Made by a program: the position numbers and the translations under genes. A stretch of 64,000 bases of DNA from Methylotetracoccus oryzae (GTDB lineage: Bacteria > Pseudomonadota > Gammaproteobacteria > Methylococcales > Methylococcaceae): positions 1 to 64,000 of the forward strand of contig NZ_SRSH01000024.1 in NCBI RefSeq assembly GCF_006175985.1, written 5' to 3'. The notes beneath the pieces are model-generated. The model ran no database searches and was not told the DNA's origin. It saw only the letters and a program-made list of their open reading frames with translations. Numbering within the stretch: the stretch's first letter is position 1; the number at the start of each line of letters is the position of its first letter. Of this stretch, positions 8,024 through 18,777 are shown piece by piece.

Positions 8024-9202
8024 GTGAACACCGCATCGGGACACCCCTGCAACAACGACCGCGCCGCCCTGGTGCTGCTCGCCGCACTGACCGGGCCAGC
8101 GACAGCCACCCCGATACACTCACCACCTGCAACGGTCGCACCTCAGGCCCCGACCGACACGTCCCGCGCCGCGGACGCGGCCACGACGCCCGCAATGCAA
8201 AAGGACCGGCTGATCTGCTGCGCGAGTTTTCGCGAGTACGGCCGCATCGAAGCGAAGACCTTGTGGAACCGGGCGCGGACCCGTGCCCGGTCGTCCGACA
8301 CACCTCCGCCGACCCGAACCTTTGTGGCGCGCAACGACCTTACCGCCCTCGCACAGGAACAGGCGACGGATGCGAGGGAGACCTTTTTTCGCGGCCGCTA
8401 CAACCGGTCCCGGGCACGCTTGCCGGAGAATATCGAACGCTGGCGTTCCCAACCGGACATCGCCAACCCCGGCCCCGACCTCGCCAATTTCCCGAACAGC
8501 GCCTTCACGCTACCGGCCGGACGCGCCTACATCGAGATGTCGCCATTGACGTTCTACGGTACCGCGGCAGGACAACCGGTCCAGTACAACGCCGAATACC
8601 TGTTGCGTTACGGCCTGACCGATGACATCGAGCTCCGCCTGTTCGGCAATGGCCCGAGTTGGATGGGCGGTGCCAGGAGCTCCGCGGGCTTTGCGCCCAT
8701 CGCCTTCGACACCAAGATCCAGCTCTGGACCGAGAAACCCGACTATTACCTCCCGGCGGCCGGATTCGAAGCCTACCTGCTGACTCAGTGGTTCGGATCC
8801 GCCCCGTTCAATGCCGGCACCCAACCCTCGTTCACGTTCAACTTCGACCAATCCCTGCCGTTCGAGATCGACTTCGAATACAACCTCGGCGCCACGCGGG
8901 TACAGGCCAGCGACGGTGTCAACGTCTGGGAGTTCAGTTTCCAGTGGGCCCTGCAACGCGACCTGTTCGACGAGGACTTCGCCGTATTCATCCACGGCTT
9001 CTATAACGCGATGTCGCTGCCGCGACTGCCCAACGTGACCGTGCCGCGGAGTTTCTACGACGACGTCAAGCAGAATGCGGTTGGCGCCGGTTTCATCTGG
9101 ACCGCCAACCGGCGTTTCGCGCTGTACGGTCAGGTCAGCGCCGGTACGACGAAGTTCACGCCCTCGACGATCAGCATGCTCGGGTTCGCCGTGTCGTTCT
9201 GA
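8024..9202 (+). CDS. outer-membrane beta-barrel protein, phenol-degradation MetA/PF13557-like
   Basis: A 392-residue exported protein starting at GTG, one base after the preceding stop. The N-terminal 35 residues are a weak signal peptide. The central and C-terminal parts show alternating aromatic and hydrophobic strands with the diagnostic PGPDLANFPNSAFTLP stretch, and end in V-S-F as barrels do. The pattern resembles the MetA-pathway-of-phenol-degradation/outer-membrane transporter group. A paralogue with the same motif is at 27011. Here it closes the ATPase cluster, suggesting that the system spans from cytoplasm to outer membrane. Confidence 0.75.
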   Translation: MNTASGHPCNNDRAALVLLAALTGPATATPIHSPPATVAPQAPTDTSRAADAATTPAMQKDRLICCASFREYGRIEAKTLWNRARTRARSSDTPPPTRTFVARNDLTALAQEQATDARETFFRGRYNRSRARLPENIERWRSQPDIANPGPDLANFPNSAFTLPAGRAYIEMSPLTFYGTAAGQPVQYNAEYLLRYGLTDDIELRLFGNGPSWMGGARSSAGFAPIAFDTKIQLWTEKPDYYLPAAGFEAYLLTQWFGSAPFNAGTQPSFTFNFDQSLPFEIDFEYNLGATRVQASDGVNVWEFSFQWALQRDLFDEDFAVFIHGFYNAMSLPRLPNVTVPRSFYDDVKQNAVGAGFIWTANRRFALYGQVSAGTTKFTPSTISMLGFAVSF

Positions 9203-9611
9203 CCCACCATGCAGGCGTTTAGTGCGCACAGCGCACAGCAGGCGCATCTCGTACGCCGCGCATTGACGCGAATCGTCACCCGCCCCGCCTTTGCGAATAC
9301 GCGCCCTACATTGCATCGCATCGCCCTCTGCAGGGAGTCCACCGATTTTGTCGGGTGCACCCTGGCCCAGCGCCACCTGCTCGCTCGAACCAAACCACAC
9401 GCCACCGGTGGCGAAACTGTTCGCTGGCGTGCGCTTTCGTGGGTAAAATCGACGCCCACCGACCCCAACCGGTTTCGCCGCGGTGAGGCTCGAACCCGGC
9501 GGCTCCGCAGCTTGGCCCGGTCTGCGTCCGCGCCGAGACGCGCTTTGACGCGCTGGTTCGACGACTGGCGTGGACTTTTGCCTGACCCATAACGAGTGGA
9601 GGAGATCGTTG
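9203..9611. other. intergenic region upstream of pntA
   Basis: No convincing gene. Near 9220 there is a GTGCGC/GCGCAC palindrome of the same kind as the repeats at 34678-34812. The pntAB promoter should lie here. A GGAGGAG site ends the stretch ahead of the ATG at 9612. Confidence 0.5.
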
Positions 9612-11177
9612 ATGCAGATCGGGATACCCAAAGAGATACACGCCGGTGAGAAGCGTGTCGCGACCACGCCCGACGTGGCCGAGAAACTGATGAAGCTGGG
9701 CTTCAGGGTCGCCATTCAGACCGGCGCCGGCGAACACGCCGACTTGCCCGACGATGCATTTCGCCAGGTCGGCGTGACCATCGTCGACGATGCGAAGACG
9801 CTGTGGAAAACGTCGGACATCATTCTGAAGGTGCGAGCGCCCGAAAGTCAGCCTGAGGTCGCGGCAGACGAAGTCGAATTGCTGCGCGAGGGCAACTGTC
9901 TGATCAGCTTCATCTGGCCGGCCCAGCATCCCGAACTGATGGACCGGCTCGCCGCCAAGAAGGCGACCGTGCTGGCCATGGACAGCGTACCGCGCATCTC
10001 CCGGGCGCAGAAGCTCGACGCGCTGAGTTCCATGGCGAACATCGCCGGATACCGGGCCGTGATCGAGGCAGCCCACCATTTCGGTCGCTTCTTCACCGGT
10101 CAGATCACGGCCGCAGGCAAGGTGCCGCCGGCCAAGGTCTTCATCATCGGCGCGGGCGTGGCCGGGCTGGCGGCATTGGGCGCCGCCGGCGGGCTCGGCG
10201 CGATCGTGCGGTCGACCGACACTCGCCCGGAGGTCAAGGACCAGGTCAAGAGCATGGGCGCCGAGTTCATCGAGGTCGACTACCAGGAGGAAGGTGGCGG
10301 CGTCGGCGGCTATGCCAAGCTCATGAGCGAGGGCTACCAGAAGGCCCAGCGCGAGATGATCGCGCGTCAGTGCATCGAATGCGACATCGTCATCACGACC
10401 GCGCTGATTCCGGGCAAACCCGCGCCCAAACTGATCTCGGCCGGCATGGTCGAGTCGATGAAGGACGGCAGCGTCATCGTCGACATGGCGGCCGAACAGG
10501 GCGGCAACTGCGAACTGACCGTCCCGGGCCAGGTCGTCGTCCGCCACGGCGTCACCATCATTGGCTACACCGATCTGCCGAGCCGCCTCGCACGCCAGTC
10601 CAGCCAGCTTTATGCGACCAACCTCCTGCGGTTGATCGAGGAGCTGTGTCCCGGCAAGGACGGCACGCTGAACGTCAATATGGATGACGAGGTCATCCGC
10701 GGCACCACCGTGATCAAGGAAGGCAGCATCACCTGGCCACCGCCACCGCCCAAGATTTCGGCGACACCGGCACCCAAGATGGCGACCCCTGCGGGGCCTG
10801 TCGTCACCGCGAAAGAGAAGGACAAGGCCATGCCGACCTGGCTGTCGGCGACGCTGACGATCGGCATCGCCGCACTGGTGTTCGGCTTCATCGGCGCGAC
10901 GGCACCGGCCGCGTTCCTGGAGCATTTCACGGTGTTCGTGCTGGCCTGCTTCGTCGGCTACATGGTCATCTGGAACGTGACGCCGGCGTTGCACACCCCG
11001 CTGATGAGCGTGACCAACGCGATCAGCAGCATCATCGCGATCGGTGCGCTGATCCAGATTTCCTCCCCGGGCACGCTGATGCTCGTGCTGGCAGGACTCG
11101 CGGTCGTACTGACCAGTATCAACATGGCCGGCGGCTTTGCGGTCACCCAGCGCATGCTGCGCATGTTCAGGAAATAA
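9612..11177 (+). CDS. pntA: NAD(P) transhydrogenase subunit alpha
   Basis: A 521-residue subunit of the proton-translocating transhydrogenase, which drives NADPH formation from NADH using the membrane potential. The start at 9612 is preceded by GGAGGAG and gives the family-typical M-Q-I-G-I-P-K-E. Residues 1-380 form the NAD-binding domain I, with the [18 protein letters not shown] nucleotide loop near 180. A Pro-rich linker follows, and the C-terminus has about four TM helices. It has the E. coli fused alpha layout rather than the split alpha1/alpha2 type. pntB starts 10 bases downstream. Confidence 0.96.
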   Translation: MQIGIPKEIHAGEKRVATTPDVAEKLMKLGFRVAIQTGAGEHADLPDDAFRQVGVTIVDDAKTLWKTSDIILKVRAPESQPEVAADEVELLREGNCLISFIWPAQHPELMDRLAAKKATVLAMDSVPRISRAQKLDALSSMANIAGYRAVIEAAHHFGRFFTGQITAAGKVPPAKVFIIGAGVAGLAALGAAGGLGAIVRSTDTRPEVKDQVKSMGAEFIEVDYQEEGGGVGGYAKLMSEGYQKAQREMIARQCIECDIVITTALIPGKPAPKLISAGMVESMKDGSVIVDMAAEQGGNCELTVPGQVVVRHGVTIIGYTDLPSRLARQSSQLYATNLLRLIEELCPGKDGTLNVNMDDEVIRGTTVIKEGSITWPPPPPKISATPAPKMATPAGPVVTAKEKDKAMPTWLSATLTIGIAALVFGFIGATAPAAFLEHFTVFVLACFVGYMVIWNVTPALHTPLMSVTNAISSIIAIGALIQISSPGTLMLVLAGLAVVLTSINMAGGFAVTQRMLRMFRK

Positions 11178-11187
11178 GGGGAGCATC

Positions 11188-12588
11188 ATGAACGAAGGTT
11201 TGATGACGGTTTCGTATATCGGAGCCACCATCCTGTTCATCCTGAGCCTGGGCGGCCTCAGCAATCCGGAAACCGCGCGGCGCGGCAATCTGTATGGCAT
11301 GGTCGGGATGGCCATCGCGATCCTCGCAACCGTTCTGGGCCCGAAGGTCACGAGCTACCTGCCGATCCTGATCGCGATGGCGGTCGGCGGCGGCATTGGG
11401 CTGTTCGCGGCGGCCAAGGTCAAAATGACCGAGATGCCGGAGCTGGTCGCGCTGATGCACAGCCTGGTCGGCCTCGCCGCGGTGCTGGTCGGCTACGCGA
11501 ACTTCTTCGATACGACGATCAAGCTTGAAGGGGTCGAGAAGACGATCCACGAAGTCGAGATGTACATCGGCATCCTGATTGGCGCCGTGACTTTCTCGGG
11601 GTCGGTGATCGCGTTCGGCAAGCTGTCCGGAAAGATCAGCGGCAAGCCGATGCTGCTTCCGGCCCGGCATTGGCTGAATCTGGCCGGACTGATCGGCGTC
11701 ATCTATGTCGGCGCACTGTTCCTGCATGCGGAAGGTCAGGCAGCCCTGATCTACCTCGGCATCATGACGGGGATCGCGCTGCTGTTCGGCATCCACATGG
11801 TCATGGCCATCGGGGGCGCCGACATGCCGGTGGTCGTCTCGATGCTGAACAGCTATTCCGGCTGGGCCGCTTCCGCGACGGGCTTCATGTTGTCGAACGA
11901 CCTGCTGATCGTGACCGGCGCGCTGGTCGGCTCATCCGGTGCGATCCTGTCCTACATCATGTGCCGCGCGATGAACCGGCACTTTCTGTCGGTCATCGCC
12001 GGAGGTTTCGGCACCGAAGGCGGCGCCCCGGCCGCTGGCGGCATGCAGCCGGAAGGTGAAGTGCAGCCGATCAGTGCGGCGGACACGGCCGAACTGCTGC
12101 GCGACGCGGGCCATGTCATCATCGTGCCGGGTTACGGCATGGCGGTCGCCCAGGCCCAGCACACGGTGTTCGAGATCACCAAGCTGTTGCGCGACAAGGG
12201 CGTCGACGTTCGCTTCGCCATCCACCCGGTCGCGGGGCGAATGCCGGGCCACATGAATGTGCTGCTGGCCGAGGCGAAAGTACCTTACGACATCGTCATG
12301 GAGATGGACGAGATCAACGACGACTTTCCCGAGACCGACGTCGCAATGGTCATCGGCGCCAATGACATCGTGAACCCGGCGGCACAGGAAGACCCGAACA
12401 GCCCCATTGCCGGCATGCCCGTGCTGGAAGTCTGGAAGGCGAAAACCTCGATCGTCATGAAGCGTTCGATGGCATCGGGCTATGCTGGTGTAGACAACCC
12501 GCTGTTCTACAAGGACAACAACCGAATGTTGTTCGGGGACGCCAAGAAGATGCTGGATGAAGTGCTGAGTGCATTGAAGGCCGGGTAA
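11188..12588 (+). CDS. pntB: NAD(P) transhydrogenase subunit beta
   Basis: A 466-residue partner of PntA. The N-terminal half has eight or so membrane helices forming the proton channel, and the C-terminal 180 residues form the NADP-binding domain III, with [10 protein letters not shown] and the [21 protein letters not shown] signature (here reading [16 protein letters not shown]). The ATG at 11188 has an AAGGGGAG site overlapping the end of pntA. With two mtdB paralogues of apparently different cofactor preference in the same window, this enzyme would connect the NADH and NADPH pools. Confidence 0.96.
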   Translation: MNEGLMTVSYIGATILFILSLGGLSNPETARRGNLYGMVGMAIAILATVLGPKVTSYLPILIAMAVGGGIGLFAAAKVKMTEMPELVALMHSLVGLAAVLVGYANFFDTTIKLEGVEKTIHEVEMYIGILIGAVTFSGSVIAFGKLSGKISGKPMLLPARHWLNLAGLIGVIYVGALFLHAEGQAALIYLGIMTGIALLFGIHMVMAIGGADMPVVVSMLNSYSGWAASATGFMLSNDLLIVTGALVGSSGAILSYIMCRAMNRHFLSVIAGGFGTEGGAPAAGGMQPEGEVQPISAADTAELLRDAGHVIIVPGYGMAVAQAQHTVFEITKLLRDKGVDVRFAIHPVAGRMPGHMNVLLAEAKVPYDIVMEMDEINDDFPETDVAMVIGANDIVNPAAQEDPNSPIAGMPVLEVWKAKTSIVMKRSMASGYAGVDNPLFYKDNNRMLFGDAKKMLDEVLSALKAG

Positions 12589-12607
12589 GCGGCCAGCCCC
12601 CCACCGC

Positions 12608-12626
12608 GGGGCGGCCCTGCCGCCCC
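12608..12626 (+). terminator. GC-rich hairpin after pntB without T-tract
   Basis: Perfect 8-bp stem GGGGCGGC / GCCGCCCC with a 3-base loop, 20 bases after the pntB stop. No run of T follows, so it may stabilise the pntAB message or act with Rho rather than terminate intrinsically. Confidence 0.45.
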
Positions 12627-12649
12627 GACGACAGTCACGAGTCGCACGC

Positions 12650-13180
12650 ATGCGAATTCCGTTATCGACGCGGCGCTCCTCGCAGCGCAAGCAGTGGCTG
12701 GCCACCGCCAGGAAGGTCTTCTACGGCCTTTTGGCGGTGATTGCCGCCGCGTTGTTTTTCGCGTTCGACATCACCTGGCCGATCCTTGAAGAGGTTCTCA
12801 TCACGGCGATCGAGTTCGCCGAACAGGAACTCGAGCACATCTTTAGCGAGACACTTGGGTTCGGCCACTACTATGGCCAGGTCGCGACGGCCTGGACAGG
12901 GCTTTTCGTCTTTCTGGCCCTGCTCTTCATCTCGATTCGGCGCGGCATGCGACTCGCTCGCGCGGCAAAGGCGCAATGGCCAACCTGGCGCGAGCAGAGA
13001 AAGGAACAAGCCCTGGGCTGGTGGCAGCAGGCGCTCGATCGGTTCAACCGCTGGTGGCAGCCTCTGAGCCTGCCAAGGAAGATCGCCGCCGGCACGGCGG
13101 CGATCCTGATCACCGTGCCTGTGGCCTGGATACTCGCGGTCGTGCTGACGACGCTGATCCTCGCGCTGCTCGGCTTTTAG
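12650..13180 (+). CDS. uncharacterised inner-membrane protein
   Basis: A 176-residue protein with a basic N-terminus and three predicted membrane helices (about 23-42, 82-103 and 143-174). A Trp- and Arg-rich cytoplasmic segment (107-140) lies between helices two and three. It follows pntB by 61 bases in the same direction but past a strong hairpin. It ends nine bases from the convergent ppnP. No family is recognised. Confidence 0.7.
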   Translation: MRIPLSTRRSSQRKQWLATARKVFYGLLAVIAAALFFAFDITWPILEEVLITAIEFAEQELEHIFSETLGFGHYYGQVATAWTGLFVFLALLFISIRRGMRLARAAKAQWPTWREQRKEQALGWWQQALDRFNRWWQPLSLPRKIAAGTAAILITVPVAWILAVVLTTLILALLGF

Positions 13181-13189
13181 CGGCCGGTC

Positions 13190-13501
13190 TCAGCCGAAAT
13201 GGCAGATATAGTTCACGACGTCGAGCGCTTCGATATCAAAGCGACTGTCGGCAGGAACGGAGAACGACTGTCCAGCGGAGTAGGACGTCCATTCGCTCTG
13301 TCCGTCCAGACGCACGCGGCAGGCTCCGCCGGTGATTTCCATGGTTTCCGGGGCGCCAGTGCTGAAAGTCAGCGTCGACGGCAACAACACGCCCAGCGTC
13401 TTGCGGCTGCCGTCGCCGAGGATCACGGTATGGCTGACGCACTTGCCGTCGAAATAAACATTGGCCTGCGTCAGTACGCTGACATTGTCGAATTGGCTCA
13501 T
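13190..13501 (-). CDS. ppnP: pyrimidine/purine nucleoside phosphorylase PpnP (DUF1255)
   Basis: A 103-residue cupin-type protein matching the YaiE/PpnP family along its length, including N-V-Y-F-D-G-K near the start and the L-G-V-L-L-P and M-E-I-T-G-G strands. The E. coli protein phosphorolyses several ribonucleosides to ribose-1-phosphate plus base. The start at 13501 is chosen because it gives the family length and has a GGAG site; the frame remains open upstream without homology. It stands alone, convergent with the preceding gene and divergent from rsmC. Confidence 0.9.
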   Translation of the reverse strand: MSQFDNVSVLTQANVYFDGKCVSHTVILGDGSRKTLGVLLPSTLTFSTGAPETMEITGGACRVRLDGQSEWTSYSAGQSFSVPADSRFDIEALDVVNYICHFG

Positions 13502-13618
13502 GGGGAACTCCATTGATGACGAGCGCGCATTATAGCGATCCTCCGGGGCGCGCCTCTTGCTCCTGATCCACCCTGCCAACCGACATCGGTCTCTCTCCAT
13601 CCAACCCCGCCGCAACAC

Positions 13619-14725
13619 ATGCCAGCCCCCCCCGAGAACGCTCAAGGCCACGCACTGGCCCGTTTTTTCGAGCAAACGCACCTACCGATCCCCGACACAG
13701 GGTCGATCCTGGCAATACGCAGCACCTCGACCGCAGGTCTATCAGAGTTCGAAACCGAGCGGATCACCTGCCTGCAGACCGAGCGCCGACACGCGGCGGC
13801 GCTCGAGCGCGCCGGGCTGGCGGTCGTCAGCGAGGCATCAGGCTCCTTCGCCCTGTGTCTGATCGAAGCCACGCGGGACCGGGAAGAGAACCTGTATCAC
13901 ATCGCGCTGGGCTGGTCGCTGCTCGCCCCTGGCGGCATGCTCGTCCTCACCGCCGCCAACTCGCTCGGCGGAGAGTCGCTGGGGAAAAAGCTGCGGGACT
14001 GCGGCTTGCCGGTCGCCAGTGTCTATTCGAAGGCGAAATGCCGGGTCATCGCGCTCGCCCGTCCCCTGGGCTGCGACGCGCCGCCCCCACCCGAATGGCT
14101 GGCACTGGGCGCCTTCAAGGAGATTCCCGGCGCCGGACTCGTGGCCGGTCCGGGCATGTTCTCGGCCCATGCGATCGATGCCGGCACCCGGTTGCTGTGC
14201 GATGCGCTCGACGGTCCGCTGACCGGATGGGGTGCGGATTTCGGCGCCGGCTACGGCGCGTTGAGCCGGCACGTGCTGGGGCGTTCTCCCGAACTCCGCG
14301 CACTCGACCTCTACGAGTCGGAAGCGAAGGCGCTCGCCGCCGCACGGCGCAATCTCGTTGCCTGGGAAGACCGAGTGGAACTTCGGTACCACTGGAGCGA
14401 CCTGACGGCGACTCTGCCGACGCAACGCTACGACTGGATCGTCATGAATCCGCCGTTTCATTCCGGTTCCGCGACCGAGCCAGCGCTGGGGCAGCAGTTC
14501 ATCGCGACTGCCGCGAACAGCCTGCGCCCACGCGGCACCCTGTGGCTCGTCGCCAATCGCCATTTGCCCTATGAGACCCTCCTGGCGAGTCGCTTCTCTC
14601 ACGTCGTCGACCTCGGTCAAACGGCAGGCTACAAGGTTTACCGGGCGTCTCATCCGCTCGATATGCGACACAACGAGCGCTCGCCGCGGACGACACTGCA
14701 GCGCGGCCGACACCGCGCCGGCTGA
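13619..14725 (+). CDS. rsmC: RsmC-type 16S rRNA m2G1207 methyltransferase
   Basis: A 368-residue protein with the duplicated methyltransferase layout of RsmC/RlmG: a degenerate N-terminal half (about 1-180) and a catalytic C-terminal half. The SAM-binding loop is D-F-G-A-G-Y-G-A near residue 207 and the catalytic motif IV is N-P-P-F-H near 279, the form typical of guanine-N2 methyltransferases. RsmC methylates G1207 of 16S rRNA in assembled 30S subunits; RlmG is a less likely alternative. It is a single gene followed by an inverted repeat. Confidence 0.85.
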   Translation: MPAPPENAQGHALARFFEQTHLPIPDTGSILAIRSTSTAGLSEFETERITCLQTERRHAAALERAGLAVVSEASGSFALCLIEATRDREENLYHIALGWSLLAPGGMLVLTAANSLGGESLGKKLRDCGLPVASVYSKAKCRVIALARPLGCDAPPPPEWLALGAFKEIPGAGLVAGPGMFSAHAIDAGTRLLCDALDGPLTGWGADFGAGYGALSRHVLGRSPELRALDLYESEAKALAAARRNLVAWEDRVELRYHWSDLTATLPTQRYDWIVMNPPFHSGSATEPALGQQFIATAANSLRPRGTLWLVANRHLPYETLLASRFSHVVDLGQTAGYKVYRASHPLDMRHNERSPRTTLQRGRHRAG

Positions 14726-14735
14726 CAGGGAAACT

Positions 14736-14765
14736 CTGAACAAGAGCCGTCGTGTCTTTGTTCAG
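14736..14765. terminator. inverted repeat after rsmC
   Basis: CTGAACAA (14736-14743) and TTGTTCAG (14758-14765) form an 8-bp stem with a 14-base loop, just after the rsmC stop. There is no T-tract; it could be a weak terminator or processing site. Confidence 0.35.
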
Positions 14766-14793
14766 CGCCGGTGAGCCACAACAGGGCCTCACC

Positions 14794-15123
14794 TCACAGG
14801 ATCAAACGTTCGTAACGTTGGTTCCTGGCGATCGGTCCCTGCCGCGCGGGAAGCGCTGAACTGATAAGGACTTCCCAGGGAGATCGGTTGACCTCGTATC
14901 GTTCCGATACGTAGAATGAGGCGGTCGCCGGGCGTACGGACAGCTCGGCAACACGACCAACCGCAAACCCGTTGCGGCCGCTCAGGTCATCCAATGCCTG
15001 CATCAGGCCCAGTTTTCCTGCCGGGGGTCCAGCGCACGGAGTTACCCACGCCGAATCCGCGCCGAATTCGGATGCAGCGAAGCGGGACGCACAAGGCTTC
15101 GTGAGTCGGCGGGGTAAGTCCAT
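14794..15123 (-). CDS. possible small hypothetical protein
   Basis: A 109-residue frame filling most of the gap between rsmC and hisB, divergent from hisB. The ATG at 15123 has a GGAG about 13 bases upstream, rather far. The C-terminal half (with [19 protein letters not shown]) looks protein-like but no family is recognised and there is no membrane segment. It may be spurious, since GC-rich DNA keeps frames open; in that case this 470-base gap holds only the his promoter. Confidence 0.3.
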   Translation of the reverse strand: MDLPRRLTKPCASRFAASEFGADSAWVTPCAGPPAGKLGLMQALDDLSGRNGFAVGRVAELSVRPATASFYVSERYEVNRSPWEVLISSALPARQGPIARNQRYERLIL

Positions 15124-15201
15124 GTCTTTTTTCCGCTCCACCCGGCGCGCGAAAATCGGATACCATTGTGGCTGGCCAAACATGTCTTCGTACCCCTAGC
15201 G

Positions 15202-15801
15202 ATGTCTACTCAGCCCAGGACCGCGGCGGTCGAGCGCAATACGCTCGAAACGCAGATCGCCGTCCGTCTGAACCTCGATGGAACCGGCGTCTCCGCGCTG
15301 CGCACGGGCGTCCCCTTCCTCGAGCACATGCTCGATCAGGTGGCCCGCCATGGTCTGATCGACCTTGACATCGCCGCCACGGGCGATTTGCACATCGACG
15401 CCCACCACACGGTCGAAGACGTCGGCATCACCGTCGGTCAAGCCGTCAGTCGGGCGCTGGGCACGAAACAGGGCATCCGTCGCTACGGCCATGCTTACGT
15501 CGCACTGGACGAAGCCCTGACCCGGGTCACGATCGACCTCTCGGGCCGGTCTGGACTGTGGTACGAAGTCACTTTCCCGCGGGCACGGATCGGCGATTTC
15601 GATGTCGATCTGCTGCTGGAATTCTTCCGCGGCTTCGTGAATCACGCCCAGGTCACCCTGCACATCGACAATCTCAAGGGCACGAACGCGCACCACATCG
15701 CCGAAACGATCTTCAAGGCATTCGGACGCGCGCTGCGGATGGCGGCCGAACCCGACACCCGGATGCAAGGCGTGTTGCCGAGCACCAAGGGCGCCCTCTG
15801 A
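15202..15801 (+). CDS. hisB: imidazoleglycerol-phosphate dehydratase
   Basis: A 199-residue, monofunctional HisB that dehydrates imidazole-glycerol phosphate to imidazole-acetol phosphate. The two metal-binding repeats D-A-H-H-T-V-E-D and N-A-H-H-I-A-E are present, as is F-L-E-H-M-L. The ATG at 15202 gives the standard length; the frame is open 12 codons further upstream without homology. There is no histidinol-phosphatase domain, unlike the E. coli fusion. It starts the hisBHAFIE run; hisG, hisD and hisC are not in the window. Confidence 0.96.
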   Translation: MSTQPRTAAVERNTLETQIAVRLNLDGTGVSALRTGVPFLEHMLDQVARHGLIDLDIAATGDLHIDAHHTVEDVGITVGQAVSRALGTKQGIRRYGHAYVALDEALTRVTIDLSGRSGLWYEVTFPRARIGDFDVDLLLEFFRGFVNHAQVTLHIDNLKGTNAHHIAETIFKAFGRALRMAAEPDTRMQGVLPSTKGAL

Positions 15802-15838
15802 ACCCACGCCGCTCCCAGACCTTCGCACTCCCCCGGAC

Positions 15839-16489
15839 ATGTCTACCGTCGCCGTAATCGATTACGGAATGGGCAATCTCCATTCCATCGCCAAAGCGCT
15901 GCAGCATGCCGACCCATCGGTCATCGTGACCGTGACGGCTGACCGCGAGACGATCCTGCAGGCCGATCGCGTGGTGTTCCCCGGCGTCGGTGCGATCCGC
16001 GACTGCATGGCGGCGCTGCAACGCCTGCGACTCGACGCGGTGATTCGCGAAGCCGCGGCCGAGAAGCCATTGCTCGGAATCTGCCTCGGGATGCAGGCCC
16101 TGCTCGACTCGAGCGAAGAAAACGGCGGCACCCCCTGTCTCGGGCTGATTCCCGGACGGGTCGTCCGCTTTGCCGAATCGACCGGCAACGCGTCGTACAG
16201 CCAACAGGAGTTGAAGGTGCCGCACATGGGCTGGAACCGGGTCCACCCGCTGCATGCGCACCCGGTCTGGGATGGGCTGGGGCGGGACCGCTGGTTCTAT
16301 TTCGTCCACAGCTATTACGCGCAGCCGACGGATCCCCGCTGCATCGCCGCCACGACCGACTACCCCGAGCCGTTTGCTTCGGCGGTGGCGAAAGGTAACA
16401 TGATCGCGGTGCAGTTCCATCCGGAGAAAAGCCAGGCCGACGGTCTCCGGCTACTGGCCAACTTCCTGCGCTGGCAGCCCGAACCCTGA
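15839..16489 (+). CDS. hisH: imidazole glycerol phosphate synthase glutaminase subunit
   Basis: A 216-residue class I glutamine amidotransferase subunit. It supplies ammonia to HisF for ring closure. The nucleophile Cys lies in L-G-I-C-L-G-M-Q near residue 83, and the His-Glu pair is in Q-F-H-P-E-K-S near 198-200. The oxyanion-type P-G-V-G-A is near 46. It lies 37 bases after hisB and 57 bases before hisA. Confidence 0.96.
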   Translation: MSTVAVIDYGMGNLHSIAKALQHADPSVIVTVTADRETILQADRVVFPGVGAIRDCMAALQRLRLDAVIREAAAEKPLLGICLGMQALLDSSEENGGTPCLGLIPGRVVRFAESTGNASYSQQELKVPHMGWNRVHPLHAHPVWDGLGRDRWFYFVHSYYAQPTDPRCIAATTDYPEPFASAVAKGNMIAVQFHPEKSQADGLRLLANFLRWQPEP

Positions 16490-16546
16490 CCCTGCTTTGC
16501 ACCCCCCGCACCCCCCAATGAACGGCTGATCGAGGCTTAGGATACG

Positions 16547-17278
16547 ATGCTACTAATACCGGCTATCGACTTGAAGGACGGCAAGTGCGTCCGCCTGCGC
16601 CAGGGGCGGATGGAGGACGACACGGTATTTTCCGATGACCCGGTGGCGGTCGCCGGACGCTGGGTGCAGGACGGCGCCACCCGGCTACATCTGGTTGACC
16701 TCGACGGCGCCTTCGCCGGCGTGCCGCGCAACGGCGCAATCATCCACGCGATCCGGGAAGCCTACCCCGATGTCGAGATCCAGGTCGGCGGCGGGATCCG
16801 CGACGAGGAAACGGTGCAGGGCTATTTGAACGCCGGCGTCGACTTCGTGATCATCGGCACGAAAGCCGTCAGCGCACCGCATTTCGTGACCGACGTAGCC
16901 GCCGAGTTTCCCAACCACATCATCGTCGGGCTCGACGCCAAGAACGGCAAGGTCGCGATCGACGGCTGGTCCAAATTGTCGCATCACGATGTGGTCGACC
17001 TGGCAACGAAGTTCGAGGACGACGGGGTCGTCGCGATCATTTACACCGACATCAGCCGCGACGGCATGCTGGGTGGCGTCAACATCGAGGCGACGGGGCA
17101 ACTCGCCCGCGCGATAAAGATCCCGGTGATCGCCTCGGGCGGCATCACGAACATCGACGACATAAGGGCGCTGGGCGCCATCGCCGGCGACGGCGTCATG
17201 GGCGCGATCACCGGTCGCGCGATCTACGAGGGCACGCTCGATTTCGCCGCCGCGCGGCAGATCGCCGCCGAATACTGA
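16547..17278 (+). CDS. hisA: phosphoribosylformimino-5-aminoimidazole carboxamide ribotide isomerase
   Basis: A 243-residue half-barrel-duplicated TIM barrel. It isomerises ProFAR to PRFAR. The N-terminal catalytic Asp is in [10 protein letters not shown] and the second Asp in [10 protein letters not shown]. Phosphate-binding GGI/SGG loops are present in both halves. It is paralogous to the next gene hisF, as usual, and lies in the same operon. Confidence 0.96.
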   Translation: MLLIPAIDLKDGKCVRLRQGRMEDDTVFSDDPVAVAGRWVQDGATRLHLVDLDGAFAGVPRNGAIIHAIREAYPDVEIQVGGGIRDEETVQGYLNAGVDFVIIGTKAVSAPHFVTDVAAEFPNHIIVGLDAKNGKVAIDGWSKLSHHDVVDLATKFEDDGVVAIIYTDISRDGMLGGVNIEATGQLARAIKIPVIASGGITNIDDIRALGAIAGDGVMGAITGRAIYEGTLDFAAARQIAAEY

Positions 17279-17306
17279 GCCGCCGCCCCCAGCCTGTCAC
17301 TCCCCG

Positions 17307-18071
17307 ATGCTCGCGAAACGCATCATTCCCTGCCTGGACGTCGACAACGGCCGCGTCGTAAAGGGCGTTCGCTTCGTCGACATTCGCGATGCCGGCGATC
17401 CGGTCGAAATCGCCCGGCGTTACGATCAGGAAGGCGCGGATGAACTGACCTTCCTCGACATCACGGCCAGCCACGAGAATCGCGACACCATGGTGCACGT
17501 GGTCGAACAGGTGGCCGGCGAGGTATTCATCCCGCTGACGGTCGGCGGCGGCATACGCAAACTCGACGATATCCGCCGTATGCTGAATGCCGGGGCCGAC
17601 AAGGTCAGCATCAACACCGCGGCCGTGTTCGAACCCGAGTTCGTCAAGGCCGCGGCCGAGCGCTTCGGCTCGCAATGCATCGTCGTCGCGATCGACGCCA
17701 AGTGCGTGGGCACGGACCCGCTCCGCTGGGAGATCTTCACACACGGCGGCCGCAAACCGACCGGGCTCGACGCGATCGAATGGGCGCAGCGCATGGTCGA
17801 CTACGGTGCCGGGGAGATCCTGCTGACCAGCATGGACCGCGATGGTACCCGGATCGGCTTCGACCTCGCGGTGACACGGGCGATCAGCGAGGCGGTCCCG
17901 GTGCCGATCATCGCCTCGGGCGGCGTCGGCAATCTGCAGCATCTGGCCGATGGCGTGCTCGAAGGCAAGGCCGATGCCGTATTGGCGGCCAGCATTTTCC
18001 ATTTTGCCGAATACACCGTCCGCGAAGCCAAGGAGTTCATGGCGGCGCGCGGGATCGAGGTGCGCCTGTGA
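17307..18071 (+). CDS. hisF: imidazole glycerol phosphate synthase cyclase subunit
   Basis: A 254-residue TIM barrel that converts PRFAR plus ammonia to imidazole-glycerol phosphate and AICAR. The catalytic Asp residues are in [15 protein letters not shown] and L-T-S-M-D-R-D-G-T. Its TGA overlaps the GTG start of hisI (GTGA, 18068-18071), so the two are translationally coupled. Confidence 0.97.
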   Translation: MLAKRIIPCLDVDNGRVVKGVRFVDIRDAGDPVEIARRYDQEGADELTFLDITASHENRDTMVHVVEQVAGEVFIPLTVGGGIRKLDDIRRMLNAGADKVSINTAAVFEPEFVKAAAERFGSQCIVVAIDAKCVGTDPLRWEIFTHGGRKPTGLDAIEWAQRMVDYGAGEILLTSMDRDGTRIGFDLAVTRAISEAVPVPIIASGGVGNLQHLADGVLEGKADAVLAASIFHFAEYTVREAKEFMAARGIEVRL

Positions 18072-18457
18072 GCACGACCTGGCTGGACGAGGTGACTTGG
18101 AACAGCGATGGACTGGTTCCGGTCGTCGCTCAGGAAGCGGAGAGCGGCGATGTGCTGATGGTGGCCTGGATGAACCGCGAAGCCCTGGCGATGACGCTGG
18201 CCGAAGGGTATGCGGTCTACTGGTCGCGGTCGCGAAACCGTTTCTGGCGCAAGGGCGAAGAGTCCGGGCACCGCCAAAAGGTCAGCGAGATCCGCCTCGA
18301 CTGCGACGGCGACACCGTGTTGCTGAAAGTCGAGCAGGCCGGCGGCATCGCCTGCCACACCGGCCGTCATCATTGCTTCTTCCGCAAACTCGACGACGGC
18401 GTGTGGGAAGCCGTGGACCCGGTACTGAAGAAACCCGAAGAGATTTACCGCTCGTGA
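18068..18457 (+). CDS. hisI: phosphoribosyl-AMP cyclohydrolase
   Basis: A 129-residue, stand-alone HisI that opens the purine ring of PR-AMP. The Zn/Mg motifs are visible: R-L-D-C-D-G-D (about 77-83) and C-H-T-G-R-H-H-C-F (about 96-104). The GTG start overlaps the hisF stop by four bases. It is separate from HisE, unlike the bifunctional HisIE of enterobacteria. Confidence 0.95.
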   Translation: MSTTWLDEVTWNSDGLVPVVAQEAESGDVLMVAWMNREALAMTLAEGYAVYWSRSRNRFWRKGEESGHRQKVSEIRLDCDGDTVLLKVEQAGGIACHTGRHHCFFRKLDDGVWEAVDPVLKKPEEIYRS

Positions 18458-18777
18458 CCACCGATGTATTGCGGCAACTGGCCGCCGTGCTGGAGCAGCG
18501 CAAGTCGGAAGCAGCCGACAAATCCTATGTCGCCAGCCTCTACGCCAAGGGACTGGACAGCATCCTCAAGAAGATCGGCGAAGAGGCCACCGAAACGGTC
18601 ATCGCCGGCAAGGACGGCAGCCCGGAGAAGATCGTCTACGAAATGGCCGACCTGTGGTTCCATTGCCTGGTACTCCTGGCTCATCAAGGGCTTGAGCCGG
18701 GAGCGGTGCTGAGCGAACTCGAACGGCGTTTCGGCCTGTCGGGCCATGTCGAGAAAGCCTCCCGCACGAAGCCATGA
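18454..18777 (+). CDS. hisE: phosphoribosyl-ATP pyrophosphatase
   Basis: A 107-residue all-helical MazG-like pyrophosphohydrolase that converts PR-ATP to PR-AMP. The signature [10 protein letters not shown] and E-M-A-D-L-W-F-H are seen. The GTG start overlaps the hisI stop (GTGA) and its own stop overlaps the ATG of the next gene (ATGA), so three genes in a row are coupled. Confidence 0.95.
   Translation: MTTDVLRQLAAVLEQRKSEAADKSYVASLYAKGLDSILKKIGEEATETVIAGKDGSPEKIVYEMADLWFHCLVLLAHQGLEPGAVLSELERRFGLSGHVEKASRTKP

Noticed and set aside
9306..11351. 681-codon open frame on the minus strand
   Set aside because: Antisense to pntA, which is certain by homology.
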